NCBI GenBank assembly: GCA_963920525.1
Contig: OY986438.1
Coordinates: 81,145,177 to 81,209,176 of the forward strand
Direction of reading: 5' to 3'
Length of the DNA stretch: 64,000 bases
Source: Dichetophora obliterata
Taxonomy: Eukaryota > Arthropoda > Insecta > Diptera > Sciomyzidae
Shown: positions 34,361-47,672 of the stretch, in pieces
Numbering within the stretch: the stretch's first letter is position 1
Layout of the letters: each line of letters starts with the position of its first letter
Notes under the pieces: model-generated
Told to the model about the DNA's origin: nothing
What the model saw: the letters and a program-made list of their open reading frames with translations, nothing else
Database searches by the model: none
Position numbers and translations under genes: made by a program

Positions 34361-35523
34361 GTGCATGGTGCGGAAATGTCGGGTCATTTTCGCATAGATT
34401 TCTGCAATGTTCGTGGACTGAGGGCGAATTTTTTCTCGGTCTATGTACATTGTTCTATACATAGGCCTCAAATAATGGCACTGAGCGAGACTCAGGTGGC
34501 CGAGGATGCAGATCCACTGGATTTTCACATACCTGTGTATCGCTTACTGCCATTGTTTTCTTTGCATAGGGGCATTGCCCTTTTTATAAGAACGGATGAA
34601 GCGTACCAGTGTGAGCGGAGTCTGAACGTGACCGATCCAGAGTTTAACTCAATGTGGGTTAGGTTCAGGCTTCGCTCGCACTTGCTACATTTCTGCTTTA
34701 TTTATAGAAGTCCGAGTCTAGGGAGGGAGCCCACTTTTAACAAACTGGATATTTTGGGGTTGTTTACTGACAGTGAGATCGTTGTAGCAGGCGATTTCAA
34801 TGTCCCCAACCCTTCTTGGTTACGTCACTCGGGCCCATTGACACCTGTTGGACAATATGTTGAGCTATTTGCTGAATCGAACCAATTGATTCAACTAATG
34901 AAGGAACCCACTTTTTTCCCCCAAAGTGATTTGCAAACCCATAATATCCTTGACCTGAGAAAAATATGATGTGAGTGTCAACGCACCTCTTGGTAACTCG
35001 GACCATTGTACCATCTCCGCTGTTTTTCCATATTCTAAACCCTGCACCCTTACGCCTAAATCCCCGAAGAGGACTTCATGGTTTTATGGAAAGGCAAATT
35101 GGACTGCGTTAAATAATTTTTATCGCAGCTTCAATTGGAAATTATGTTTTGCTGATAGAAATGTGAATGCCGCTGCTGTCATGGTACAAGAAATTATTTT
35201 ATTGGGTATGCGGTCTTTCATTCCTAATAAGATGAGAAGCATTAAACTAAAAGATCACTCATGGTTTAATGAGTAAATGCAGGATTGCAGTCAGGTCCAA
35301 AGAGGAAGCCTTTAAGAATTGGCGTTCTAACAAGAATACCGACACTAAAATACTTCGCATCGAGGCAAAGAATCGCTGTAATGCAATTTTAAAACGTGAA
35401 AGTTTCTGCATGAAACTCGCATTTGAGAAGAGGTTATTCTCTGCCCCAAAGGGAGCAAACATTTTTGGTCATTTATTAAAAGAGTTAAGAACCAGACATC
35501 GTCATCGATTCCAGCTCTTTTAA
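34361..35523 (+). pseudogene. LINE ORF2, endonuclease part (Jockey/CR1 group)
   Basis: The frame has the apurinic-type endonuclease motifs FRIDFCNVRGLRANF (about 34388), IMALSETQVAEDAD (about 34475), LHFCFIYRSPS (about 34687) and VVAGDFNVPNPSW (about 34782-34820), then SDHCTISA at about 34996 after a frameshift near 34960. These are the N, E, Y, GDFN and SDH signatures. The enzyme nicks target DNA for target-primed reverse transcription. Stops lie near 34967, 35274 and 35521. ORF1 was not found upstream. Confidence 0.85.
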
Positions 35524-37030
35524 AAGATGACCAAATCTTCACTGACTCGGCTGATAAAGTGAACCTATTAGCTAGATTGTTTGCACAAAATTCCACTCTC
35601 TCGGATAGCAATCAGCCACTGCCCTTTGTTGAGGGTGGATCTTCTGCAATGCAGGAGATATACTTTCGAACGAGAGCAGTTAAAAGGGTCCTTAAAAATC
35701 TCAACGTAAACAAATCCTCTGGTCCTGATGGTATACCGACAATTGTGCTTAAAATGTGTGCTTCTTCGCTGGCTCGGCCTTTGTGCAACCTTTTCAACAT
35801 CTCCTACAGAACAGGAATATTTCCATATTGTTGGAAGGTGGCAAATTTCCAGCCGGTACCTAAAAAGGGTGATGCCACGAACCCTGTAAACTACCGACCC
35901 ATTGCGATATGCTCTACGCTTTCCAAAGTTATGGAGAGCCTAATAAACTTCAAAGTTGTGAACTATCTGAAGCACAACCACCTGGTCAGTGACCGTCAGT
36001 ATGGTTTCCGTAGGGCTTGCTCTACTGGTGATCTTATGACATTCTTAACCGGAGAATAGAATAAATGCTTTCACTTTTTCGGCGAGAGCAGGGTTGTTGC
36101 TTTGGATATTTCAAAAGCGTTCCACCGAGTGTGGCATAAAGCGCTCGTGTCAAAACTTGCTGCATACGGTTTTGGTGGTAACTTCTAGTTGAGTTCTATC
36201 GCCAACCTTGTTTCTGGTTTTATCAACGACCTTCTGTCGTTGACGCATAACCCAATACATTCGTTTGCGGACGACAGCAGCATTTGTCATTCATATTTAT
36301 TCAAAAAACGCCCATGCTCTATGGATATTGAGAGAAAGAGGCAAAATATGAATGACACACTCTTTAATGATCTACAAAAAATCTCCGAGTGGGGTCTTGC
36401 TAATAGAGTAGAGTTCACTGCAAGCAAGACCCAGTGTTGTCTGTTAACCCACAAGCGTGTGAATTGCCCCTTAGCTCCTCTCAATATGAATGGTGTGGAT
36501 CTTGTGGAATCAGCCGCTCTTGACGTTCTGGGCATATCTATCTAATCTGATCTTCGTTGGAATGATCATATTTTCGATGTGTCGAAAGAAAATATTTCAC
36601 TTCAGCTGATTTTCGCATGATCTACACCTCATATATTAGCCCGAAAATGGAGTACAATTCGCACATTTGGGCAGGGGCTTCAAGATCTTATTTGGAGCTT
36701 CTGGACCGAATTCAACGTCGTGCGATATATTTGATAGTGGATGAAAGTATTTCATCCTCTCTCAACTCTCTTCTAAGGTATTACCATGGGAAGTGTTCAA
36801 GGGAGATATATGGCCTGACGCCACCAGCTGGTGTGTTTCCCAGCTCCACTCGGGCAGCTGTCCAAGCCCACCCCTTTACCATTCCATCGATGCCTAATAG
36901 AACCTCGCATTACCGTGATAGTTCGTTCTTTGGGCGCACGGTTAAGTTGTGAATTAGTCTCCCTGCGAGTGTGTTTCCCGGCAGTTTTGAGCTGTGCAAA
37001 TTTAAAACAAATCTTCACCGACACTACTCC
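35524..37030 (+). pseudogene. LINE ORF2, reverse transcriptase and C-terminal part
   Basis: RT motifs: KSSGPDGIPTIVLKMCASSL (about 35709), WKVANFQPVPKKGD (about 35833), NYRPIAICSTLSKVMESLIN (about 35888), RQYGFRRACSTGDL (about 35996), a decayed ALDISKAF...WH region (36095-36140) and FADDSSICHS (about 36262). The central GVPQGS block is missing between 36190 and 36240, so DNA has been lost there. The C-terminal region has YISPKMEYNSHIW, LLDRIQRRAI and FPSSTRAAVQAHPF. Frame changes occur near 36060, 36545 and 36780. It is a dead copy of the Jockey/CR1 type. Confidence 0.85.
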
Positions 37031-40000
37031 ATCTATCCACCCTCCAGCTAACTATCACCCATCTTCCGAATCAACACAATGCTTACACATTTATAGGGGG
37101 CATCAGAGAACAGCTTGAGTGCACTCAAATGGCGTTTCGATTGTCTCGTCAATAAATGAGCACCGAATGTGCTTCCTGCATTTAAATTAATGCGCAAATG
37201 CATGTACCAATCGCTGTTGATACGAATGCTTAGAGTGTGAGCGCTAGCGATTACGAACGTCTGCAACACAAGAATGTCAAACAAGGCAAGACATGAGGAA
37301 CAATCGCCAAAAGCAAGGAAAATCCATGCTTTTATGCTCATTCGCACAAAGGAAAAATATTAGTCGCAGTGTTGCATTTTTTTTATTCTGCGAATGTTGT
37401 TACCAGACACAAAAAATTGCAATATTATAAAATAAGATTTTAATTAGAGTTATTATTGCACAAGTTGGCGAAAAAGTATGTCAACAATCAACTTCTGTGC
37501 TAATTACTTTTATCAATATAGCCAATGGTATAAAAAAATTTGTTTGAAGTCATAACATTTGATTGGAAAAAGATATTGGGGGTTATTTTTTCATGTAAAT
37601 TACTTTTGAGACATTAAATACAAAAACAACATTTTGGTATAAATAAATTTTGCCCAAAAAAATCATAGGGCAAAAAAAGAAAAAAACAGTTTAACAATTT
37701 TTGCCAAAACTGGACGATTTTTTGCAAAAGAATGCTATGTCATATAAAAAGTAGTCAATACTTTTATATAATAGTACAGATGATTCCCCAAATATTTCGG
37801 CTGTAGCTATAGCCCACGGATGGTGGTTAGCTGGAATGGTTTAAAATCACCTCTAAAAATCAAGTTTTTTGTAATAATATTGGCTGGTGTGGTAGTTTAA
37901 AAAATACAAACGGTCAGAAATAATAGTTATGAAAAAGTTCTTCCAATCAACATCAACAAGAATTCTATTTTTGCATTCAGATTAATGAAAATGTTGTTTT
38001 CCGTGTATTTATTAATTATTTAATTACTTATTAAATATTTTTAATTACGTACAAAAAAACATAATTATTTCAAATGCTATTTTCACTTTCAAGATATCGT
38101 TGGTAAGGTTTTGAGTGGCTGCAATTGATTGATTGATTCCTGGTCAGAATTCCGTGTATTAAAAATATATTAAAACTAAAATATTAATTATAAAATAAGC
38201 ACATACGGAAAAATATTGTAAGAAATTAAAAAACGAAATATAACTTATAAAGATATTTTAATTTTAAAAATTTTGTATAAATCACATGAATTAAATTGCG
38301 AGCTTTAGATCAAGTAAGTTTTGTATTAATATTTTGAAATAAAATATATCAAAAATATGTATAAAAAAAGCATTATCTTTTATCCTTTTATCTTTTATAA
38401 TATATTGCATATATTTCAATTGTTGATGCAGATAGGAAGAGTTTTTTTCCGCCATATAATTTCTGGCAGTTTATTTCTTAAAACTATTACACCAACCAAT
38501 ATTTTGACAAAAAATGTTGTTTTCAGAGGCTATTTCAAACCATTCCATCACACGAATGGCTATCACTAGAATCGAAATATTTGAAGAATCTTCATAAATG
38601 CTTTTGCAACCAAGGATTATTTTGAGGAACTGACACAAATAACTTAACTTTCAGCCTTTAATATTCATCGCACAAAGATAAGATATATAATAAAATATAA
38701 TACAATATGTTGTGTGGCGAATGAACCGAATATTTTATTAAATATTCTTATAAAATATTTAGATTAATTTTTTTTTACAAGATATTTTTATTGTATCTAA
38801 AATGTTGTTTTATTATTTCTTATTATGTACTAAAAAATATTTTTATTATAGAAACAATAAAACAGTTGCATATCATAGAAAAAATATATTAATAACCAAG
38901 GCTCGTACTTTGATGACCTAAAAACTGACATAAGTGGCATAAAAAACGCAAACAATTCTATAAAAAAATTAAGAAAAAAAGCCTTAAAAAAAAAACATTA
39001 CAAAACATGTATTGCTGTAACAAACTTATGCAATTTTTCAGAATAAAGTTTCTATTAGTTTTATGATGGTGATGTGAAAAATCTGACTAAACTAACATGT
39101 ACGTGTCATTTCACAAGTAGCGTGGATTACACCTAGTAGCACTACATTCAAAATTATTCTTAGCATAGAATTAGTGAATGAAATTAATAAAAAACTATTT
39201 ATAACTAAAAAAAAGGTTTAGCTAATTTCGAATTTAAAAATTTTTAAGATTTATACACTTGAGTAGTTATAATTGTAAGTTTCATTTACGGATGTTTTTT
39301 AAGGTTATTAATCAAGGATTTAGCAAACTCTTTTATATATTAAACTAATTTTTGTTTTCAGTTTTACTGTATCTACTATTAAACATAACCGATTTTAATT
39401 TAAATGTAACATAATTTTAAATTGTCCATATTCGCCGCTTTTGATAAATATCTCAGACATCTATAATTTTGATCAAATCATATTCTACGCTTTTCTTGGA
39501 CTTTTCTAAACATATTCTGGCACCAAGTTCTTGTAGAAATTTCGCAGTTCTTACACACGAAATTAGAGGTATTTAATTAAATGAATCAAAATTAAAGACT
39601 GAAGTGTTTTTATCAGTTCGACTACACAACATAACCTAAAATTTTAGCCATTCTTTGACAAGTTAACAGTTGTACAAAATTTGTTTTATTAACAAATACC
39701 TGCTCGTTTTAAAAAACTCCATACATTTGGGTTGAATACTCATTTTTCTGGGCTTTTTCTATAAAATAGTTTAATAAAACTTTGCAGCACACGTCGCTTC
39801 TTTAAAACAGTTGTCAGAAGGATCTCTTTCTTACTTACACAACTTAGCTCAGCTCGTGACATTTGCTAATCCTGCACTTTCTCACATTTATAAAAAAAAC
39901 AAATTAATGACAAGTTTGTGTTGGTTTTCATCAAATATTTTTTAATTGTGTTGGAGCTTTGGTAACGCTTGTCTTGAAGGGATAGTAATGTTCATTGAAA

Positions 40001-40500
40001 GCAAAACATTGTTGTCATTTTACTGACAAACTTTCAATAATAGTTTGTTTACTAATTTACGTCACTTTCAAGATTAACTTTCATGCAAATATTACCTCAG
40101 CTTACTTTAAAAATTTACTGTCATAAAACTTGCTACTGGCAATACTGATTGCTCCACAATAAACTAAAAGGAACAAGCAGCACAAAGAAGAACGCGCTGC
40201 TAGAGAAGTATGGAAACAACAAAAATTCATGCAGCAGCTGACACTCGAGCTTTAAGCGAAGCATCCGAATGATCTCGTGGTCTGGAGGCTGCCTTTGCAT
40301 CAATTCGCAATCGTGACAAAGTGTGCTTTGCAGCAATCGGTGTTTACGAACTCGAGCGGTATATATGCATTTTTTTCTTGTGTGCGAGTACGGCTGACGA
40401 CGATTGTTACTCGAGTGCCAAAAACTGACGAATGGTCTCATGCAAATCTCTGGGGGATCCCCTGAGCGTTGGTTCAGTCTAAAAAAAACCATATAATTTC
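37031..40500. other. Long AT-rich stretch without recognised genes
   Basis: No ORF carries family motifs. The minus ORF at 40133-40492 (119 codons) has low-complexity aromatic runs and no known domain. No tRNA-like or repeat structure was recognised up to 40500. Confidence 0.5.
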
Positions 40501-40514
40501 TTTATTCTTATTCT

Positions 40515-40740
40515 TAGCGAGAAAAATTTTTCTCTTTTTAAGCTCTATCTGAGCAACATACAAAGCAAAGCTAACAAGATAGAACACATAGAAAAATTGT
40601 TTGTGTTGAAAAATGTATTATTTCTTTTTCGGTGCGAGACAAAAGCTCTCTTTTCAAGCTCTTTTTGAGCAAAATAAAAAGAGGTCAACAAGGTCTGCAA
40701 AAAAGACACAGCAACATGTATTATTTGCGGTACCAATGCT
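40515..40740. repeat. Imperfect direct repeat, about 100 bp, two copies
   Basis: GCGAGAAAAATTTTTCTCTT...AAGCTCTATCTGAGCAA at about 40517 is echoed by GCGAGACAAAAGCTCTCTT...AAGCTCTTTTTGAGCAA at about 40634. Each is followed by an A-rich stretch and AACAAG. Confidence 0.5.
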
Positions 40741-40920
40741 GCCACCTTTTCGAATGTAAAAATACCGCCTCTTTTATAAAAACACCGACAAAAATTAGCT
40801 AGAGCAATTTTCCAGTGTAAAGTACTTTAAACGAAACACGTATTAAATTTTAAAATAACACAGGCTTACAATTAAGGGTCAACCTTTGGACCAAAGAAGA
40901 TGACTGTACCCAGTCAGTTG

Positions 40921-41295
40921 CAGGTCAAGTTTTGGAGATATAGGCAAAAATGTGAAAAGCTGTTATTTTTCTGTTAGTCGGACTACATATTTTTAACGCA
41001 TTTGAAAAAGTAAAATGTTTACTACAATTTCAAATAAGATTGTCTATCCGACAAAAAATAAGTTTTTGGAATTGTATGGAAAGATAAAAAAGTAACAGGG
41101 GTAAAAATATGCATAAAATGTGAAATTTTTGAAGGCTAATATTTTAAAACTACAAAAGATAATGAATTTGATTAAACAAAAATGGCTACTTTTTCCAGCG
41201 GTTGAAATTGACGGATGCGTTAAACTGATATGGTCCAATTAACAGAAAAATAACCGGTATACATATTTTTGCCTATATCTCAAATATTTGACCTG
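40921..41295. mobile_element. Palindromic MITE, 375 bp
   Basis: CAGGTCAAGTTTTGGAGATA at 40921 pairs with the inverse of CAGGTCAAATATTTGAGATA at 41295. Arms of about 85-90 bp share ATAGGCAAAAAT and TTATTTTTCTGTTA. The centre is AT-rich. No ORF. Confidence 0.7.
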
Positions 41296-42714
41296 ATAGA
41301 AAAAAACGGATTATGGATTTACATTTAGCACACAAATGCAAATGGCACCACTTTCGTCGATTTAATTTAAAACATTCACCTGCGCAATCGCGAAATCTTT
41401 TTACTCAAGAATTAACGCTTATCAATAATATAAATACTTTTCTACACCGGCCACGCCTCCTGTGCGTTACACACGTTTTCACAATGTTAATATGCTCTGG
41501 CCTCTTCAGGTGTATAATAAAACAGACTTGGAATCAAAATTTTTTTATTTTGGTTTAAAAATTTGGACTTTTTGTAAACTTGTATATTTTACTATTGTAT
41601 AGATTTCGTCTTTAAAAAGTTCTGATTTATAAAGTTATTTTGTAAATTATTTATTATATTTTGCAATGTTGCTTTATAATTTATTTTTTTGTTGTATATA
41701 TATTTTGTTTTGGCTCTAGATATGCGAGTTAAAAAGAAACTTCTTTAATAGTTTTTAATTATTAATCAAAGATAGTTTCTTGAGATTAATTTTGACCTCA
41801 TTTATATCATGCATGCAAAATAAACAAACGGAACAGCAAGCGACCGCAAACTGCTAGCATGAAGTATGGACAGCTACTTAAAGTTTGTTCCTTTCCTTTC
41901 GTTGTTAAACTTGAAAAATTCTCTATAATCCCGTGCGCAGGTGATATTTTTTAATCAAATATAGTTTGATATTTCAGATTGTGCATGCAGACTTGTGGCG
42001 TGCATTTCAAAATTTACACATTTACAGATAAATTTGCTATGAACGAATTTAGTATGCGAAAATAAGCTATTTCGTATATTTTTAGGGCTTATTGTTTGAC
42101 TTCATAAGATCCGATCTGGTAATTGTATATAGAAAGAATCAACACTGGCAGCCATTTTTTAAAATTGGGTGAGAAAGAGAACTTATAGCTTTAAAGCAGT
42201 ATTGTTGATATCTGTTCTTATTTCTTTGCTGTAAGGTTAACCTTCATTAGTCATTATTTTAAGATAAAATTGGGAAAATTTTGAACTGTTTCAAAAATCG
42301 TTTCTTTTCAACAAGTGACTAGCCTTCATTAAAATGGAAAATCCTGCACCCTTACAGAAAAGTAAAAGTAGAACTTTATATCTTCGGCAATTGTAAACTT
42401 AGATGAATCGTTAGAACAAATTGAGGCTAACTAATTCACCGCTGTTTTGAATTTTTTGAAACTAAATATTTTTTTTGAGAATTATTCATTTGAAGCTTTT
42501 GTGTTCTGTTTTCTGTTTTTATGTTCATAATGTTTTGTTGAACGTAATTTTACTTTTTAATCTTAAAAAAGTAAATCAAGTGCGGAAATAGCTGAAAATT
42601 ACTAATAAGGGTTTATTTTTACAGTTCACGAAATAAAAAAAGAAGTGCAATGGCGAAAAAAATCCTGCTAAGCTTTTTTTGAACGAAACGCTTCATTTTC
42701 TCGCAAAGCTTTGA
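41296..42714. other. Unassigned AT-rich stretch
   Basis: No gene, LTR or terminal repeat was recognised. Confidence 0.5.
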
Positions 42715-43619
42715 AGTCGTCGTTTTGTTAGTTTGTATGGTTACTGTCGGCAACTGTACTGAAAATGGGTTTCAACGCTCCCTTTTACCGCCACCAAACT
42801 AATGAAAATATTTTATTTCAGACAGTTTTGGTCATATAAGACTTAATTTTAATTACTTCTTTGTAATGTAAATAATTAAAATTTTTAATTAATAATTTAG
42901 TTTTATGGTTTGTTTGGTCAGCAACTACAGTAAAATTTGGTTTCCACGCCTCATTTTCCGCCCCCAAATCAGTGCAAATGCTATATTTCAAGCAGTTTTG
43001 GCCCTATAATACTAAAATTTGGTACTTTAGTTTGTAAGGTTACTTTCGGCAACTGTACTAAAAAATAGGCGTTATCGCTATATATACACGCCCACTTTTT
43101 GAGATATCATAAAAATTGACTACTGGGTCGATTGAGCTAAAATTTTGGCTTAGTTTGTATGATTACTGTCAGAAACTGTACTAAAAATTGGTTTCCACTC
43201 CCCATTTTACCGCTTACAAAACAATTAAAATGCAATTTAGTTCCTAAATCTATAGGTAAGTGCACTAAAAATGGTCCTGTCCCACTTTAGTTTAACTCAC
43301 TTTTCGGGGGGTCAGCGTACAGTGAAGCAAAGCGCCCCATGTTTAAGCTAAATTGAGCTGCAATTTTTGCAGTTGATTTGTTTTGAGTACGATATGGTTT
43401 AAGGGAAATAATTAAGCCGCACTATATGCATAACACGCACTAAAAATGCTATATTTCGCACGATTTTGATAGTATTAGACAAAAATTTGGTAATTTAGTT
43501 CATATGGTTACTTTCGGCAGCTGTACTGAAAATGGTGAATATATTTGGCATTTCTTGACATTTTCGTATATTGCAGTAAGGCTGCCTGTGGCAGGACTAC
43601 ATCTGCCAGGGAATACTAG
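42715..43619 (+). mobile_element. Helitron fragment with intact 3' end
   Basis: Units of about 130 bp with TATGGTTACTGTCGGCAACTG, AAAATGGGTTTC and CCCTTTTACCGCC repeat four or more times. The right end has hairpin GGCAGGACTACATCTGCC, GGGAATA and CTAG, followed by T at 43620. The 5' TC start present at 30347 was not found here, so it is 5' truncated or diverged. Confidence 0.75.
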
Positions 43620-43759
43620 TCTATAATAAAAAAGTATTTCATACAACACAAAACAAAACAACAATAGGTTCAACATATTTGGTAACTTGTACTTTGTACT
43701 TACTATTCGTTCGAATTAAATAACTTAAGCAGAAACATTATATGTATATTACAGCATAT

Positions 43760-43922
43760 TGTTTTTATTTTCGATTATTTTTAAAAATAGCTATAAGTAA
43801 ACTCTTAAGTAGACTTTAATAAAATACATGTATAGTATATGCTTATTTTCGATTATTTTTAAAAACAGCTATAAGTAAACTCTTAAGTAGACTTTAATAA
43901 AATACATGTATAGTATATGCTT
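43760..43922. repeat. Direct tandem duplication, about 80-bp unit, two copies
   Basis: Both units read ATTTTCGATTATTTTTAAAA...GCTATAAGTAAACTC...ACATGTATAGTATATGC and differ by about two bases. High identity suggests a recent duplication. Confidence 0.85.
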
Positions 43923-44099
43923 TGTAAAATGTTGGTTTTAGAGTTTCTGCAATAAGCTCTATAATTCAATTCTTTAAGGATTTGGTCTGGTGTTCGAGTT
44001 TTTCGAACAATTCTTTAATGTATTTGGAATGTGAGATATTTTGTGTGTATACTGTAAAAATTTTAGACCAAAATTCAAAATATTAATGATGTTATAGTA

Positions 44100-44690
44100 C
44101 ATCAAAGAGCGCTTCATAGTTGCACGCTGTATGTTGTTAAAACTTTAAAATCTTTTTTCTCAAAATAAGGTTTCTTTGATCGGGTGTTTAAAAAATTCTA
44201 TCAAGCCAATTTGACTGAAATTTTAATACGTCATCAATTGATCAATACTACACACCAATGGCTCTCGTAGGTAATAGAATTATTCATTTAATTTATTTTT
44301 TATATTTTTACCCCGATTTAAAAAAAGCGCTTTTTTAAAATTTCTGTTTATAAGTTGGACATTTTGTTATTTTTGAATGAAAATGTTTAAATCTAATACC
44401 TTCTAGAGTGACCAACAAAACTTCAGATTAATAATCTATTTAAATTTTTTGTTTTAAATATCTTCAAGTGCCGTCATCTCCTGGGCCAGCAACACAACTT
44501 TTTTTTAGGTGTCCACTTTGGACATAAACAAATTTTAAAAAATATTGCAGAGTAAAATATTTTTTTTGTAAAGCTAAACACTCCAATAATAACATATTAA
44601 AAAAAATTAAATAATTGTATTTCCTCTTTATAAATAAGGATTCCCGAAATAAACCTTGAAATTTAGGCCGGAGCACCAGACTACATCATG
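44100..44690 (+). repeat. Dispersed repeat B, longest copy
   Basis: Shares blocks with 15785-16255 (plus) and 14040-14340 (minus), including CTTCAAGTGCCGTCA, GCCAGCAACACAACTT, AGGTGTCCACTTTGGAC and GGCCGGAG. No coding capacity or clear ends. Confidence 0.6.
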
Positions 44691-45501
44691 AACATTTGAA
44701 TTCTCAAAGGTTAAAATTACAAAGATACAATCGAAATTATTAGAAATTTACAAACATATTTTTTAACTCCTCTAACAATTTTATGAAACAAATTTTAAAA
44801 AGAGGCACTAATATATTACAATACTTAAAAAGCTTATAACTAAAATTCTGCATCTTACGAACTAAATTGCATTTTAATTGATTAAAATTTAAGTAAATGT
44901 CAAATTTGAAGCATCTCAACCATTATAAAACACATACATAAAAATGTAGCCACTTATTGTTTTCTTTAGTTAACACGAAATTAAAATTTTTTATTTGTAT
45001 GAAATTGTTAAAATTTGGCAAGTGTTAAAAGTTTAAAATTAAAATAAAAGAAATTAGTAGATCGAGTTGACTTCGTCTATTAGTCGGTGTCGGTTGTGTT
45101 GAATTGTTTTAAAAAGTGTACTTTTGGATTTTGTTAATTCTATTCTAATTCTATCTGTTTGTAATACATTTGAGTGTGTTTATTATAATAAACATGAATA
45201 ATTAATAATTATTAACATAACATTTGCATTTGTTTTTTAATATAACATTATATAATTCAAATAACGTAAAGTAATACCTTGCATTTTAGTTTTCAATTTA
45301 ATTTCTTACTCATATTAACAAAGTGTTGTTGTTTTGTATGCTTGCTGTATTTTGCTTTCCTCTTTGTGCAGTAATTTGTTTATCTTAGTCTCAGTGATTG
45401 TTGTTTTTGTTCTTTGTTTGAACTTAACTGTGCGCTCGTTGTGTTAAAATAATAGCCCTAAAAGCACATTTGGCATCTGCTTACTTTTTCAATCTTTAAA
45501 C
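44691..45501. other. AT-rich stretch and LINE 5' leader
   Basis: Nothing recognised to about 45060. From there to 45501 the sequence may be the 5' untranslated leader of the ORF1 that follows. Confidence 0.4.
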
Positions 45502-46960
45502 ATGGAATATATTTCTGTGGAAGATATTGTCGTTTGTTCTTTGAACGAGCTATGCAAATGTCAAAACATGCTGTTCCCCATGTTTAGTTGTTCTGGTCCA
45601 TGCGAGCAAATGTGTCATGCCACTTGTGCAGGTATTTCTACATCATGCCCAGACGATTTAGTATCTGTTCGGTCAGGTTTTCGCTGGTACTGTGCTTCGC
45701 GTAGGGCACTTTCCCCAGATGAACTTTATTCAAAAATAAAGCTGTTTGAGGAAAGTCTTAGGGCCGTTTTCTCAATGTCCGTTTAAGCACTAATCGGAAC
45801 TTTAACCGGCGGTTAGCAAAAAAGAATTTTCTCAATGTTCGGTTAGGTCTTAGGTGCCGGTTAAGTTAACGGCAAGTTGAGGTTCCGGTAAGTTGCTAAT
45901 CGGAAGAACAGCTGTATAGTGTTATAAATAATTATATTTTTTATTATTAAAAATAGATAGACTTTCGATGATTTCGTTTTTTCTAACTTGAATTTGATCC
46001 AAAAAAGAAAAAGGACATATGCGCATAGGCGGGATTACGTGGAAGAGTACTGCACTTTCTTCATATGCACTTAAGTTCGGCACTCTGGTGCGTTTTTAAA
46101 TTATTTATTAATTAATCCTTGTTAGATATTAACAACTTTCACATTAATGATATGCAGTTTAGCGTATTCACAATTAAAAAATTCACAATTAAATACTTAA
46201 CCGACAGTTACTTAACCGTCACTTGGTGAAAACGAAACTGTTTTTTTAATTTATCGTGCTAACTCTCGGTTACGAACTTGACTAACCGGACATTGAGAAA
46301 ACGTTAAATAACAATTTTAAAGAAATTGTCACATTTTTTAGCGAAGTTCGATCTGCACCCAGTACCAGCGTCTATGATTAAATATCTATTCCGGAAAATG
46401 TCCCACCTTCTTTGTGACAGACTGTTTGTTCCGGGACTCAAACTATTACTCGTGTTGTCATCAGAAAAAGACCATTCTATTTCAAAAAGAAAGAGGAAGA
46501 ACAAAAATAAGCGTTGAAAAGCATCTTTGAACAAAAATACTCCAGTTTCTTCTTCGTCGCCTACTAATATTTCTCCATTGACTAAATGTCCAGTTTTACC
46601 TCCTATTGAACCCAGAAATCTTTAAATTTAAGGGCAGTGTCAAGAAGGAAAAATTTATTTATTTCACGTCTTCAGCCTGACACAACTGTTGAAACGTTTT
46701 GACATTTATCAAACATAGCAACTTATTGAGACAAAACGCTTTTTTTCATGTAAAAAAATAGGGAATGAACCTTCCCACGCTTTCTTCATTTTCACAATTC
46801 CAGCTGAAGAGATTGCAAATGTTTTAAATTCTAATTTGTGGACCGATAATGCATTCGTTTCAGAGTTTCTGCCTAAGAACAAGTCTAGAAGGACAACTCA
46901 ACCTGTTCGTCAAACTATAAAAAAATTAATAGGCTATCTAGTATCAAAAGTAGATTGAAA
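45502..46960 (+). pseudogene. LINE ORF1 with PHD-like zinc finger, split by a MITE
   Basis: The ATG at 45502 opens MEYISVEDIVVC and a cysteine/histidine array, CKCQNMLFPMFSCSG-C-H-CAGI...WYC, that fits a PHD-like finger. The frame is broken at 45776 by a MITE. After it, sense-like text resumes (46304-46960) with SRLQPDTTVETF, IFTIPAEEIANVLNSNLW and EFLPKNKSRR, the C-terminal nucleic-acid-binding segment typical of CR1/Jockey-type ORF1 proteins. Several stops and frameshifts lie between. ORF1 proteins bind element RNA and chaperone target-primed transcription. No ORF2 follows before the MITE at 47254. Confidence 0.7.
45776..46302. mobile_element. MITE inserted in LINE ORF1
   Basis: GTTTTCTCAATGTCCG at 45776 is matched inversely by CGGACATTGAGAAAAC ending at 46302; similarity extends inward (GGTTAG). 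Further copies of TTCTCAATGTTCGGTTAG lie just inside the left end at about 45828. No definite target duplication; a CG or GTT is possible. Confidence 0.75.
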
Positions 46961-47253
46961 ACTAATGTATGATTAGATCTATGTAAACGCATGGTTAGTT
47001 GTTATGTCTTGTGTTGTCCCTGAGCCCAACCCATATTATGGTGGGTTAATTTTTCTCACTTAAGATTGTTTTGGACCACTTTTATCTATGTATATCGTTC
47101 AGATATTTCAATGATATTAGGTTGGTTCTTAAGATAATCTTATGTGGAGAAAGTGCAAAAAAGCTGTAGTAGCTGGACTCTATTGTTATTGAATGTAACA
47201 TAATTTTACCCCACAGACAATTGGGTAAACATTCGTTGATAGTTTCGATATTA

Positions 47254-47670
47254 GCTGCGTTTTATTCGTTCTGGTTTAACCAGTGAACGAATAGATCGCA
47301 TTAGTTAAAGCTTTGTAAGTTTTGCCTTAGACCGTTTGGGGCATTGTCGCCAAATGATATGACCAAACGACTGATTGCAAAACAATACCATTACTGCTTC
47401 TGACCGCTTGGTGCATTATCGACGATGATATGACTAAACAGCACAGATGTTTCTTTTGCCAGCATTGGGTGACTAAGAAGGGTTGTAAACCAAACTCTTA
47501 CTTGCGAGTGCTGCCACAAACTAAAACAAATAGCGACATCTATAGAGCCGTAGCGAAAAAAAAAATAGTTCAACGAGATGAACTAGCTACTGAGCAAGTT
47601 CATCTTTTTGTTAGTGTTCTGCATGTTATTTAGAACCTATTTGGTTTAACCAGAACGAATAAAACACGCC
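47254..47670 (+). mobile_element. TA-flanked MITE, copy 3
   Basis: Same family and orientation as 10955-11369, almost identical over 415 bp, with TA at both flanks (47252-47253 and 47671-47672). Confidence 0.85.
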
Positions 47671-47672
47671 TA

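Noticed and set aside
40133..40492. 119-codon minus-strand ORF
   Set aside because: It has no family motif, an odd composition of Phe/Leu runs, and no neighbour support.
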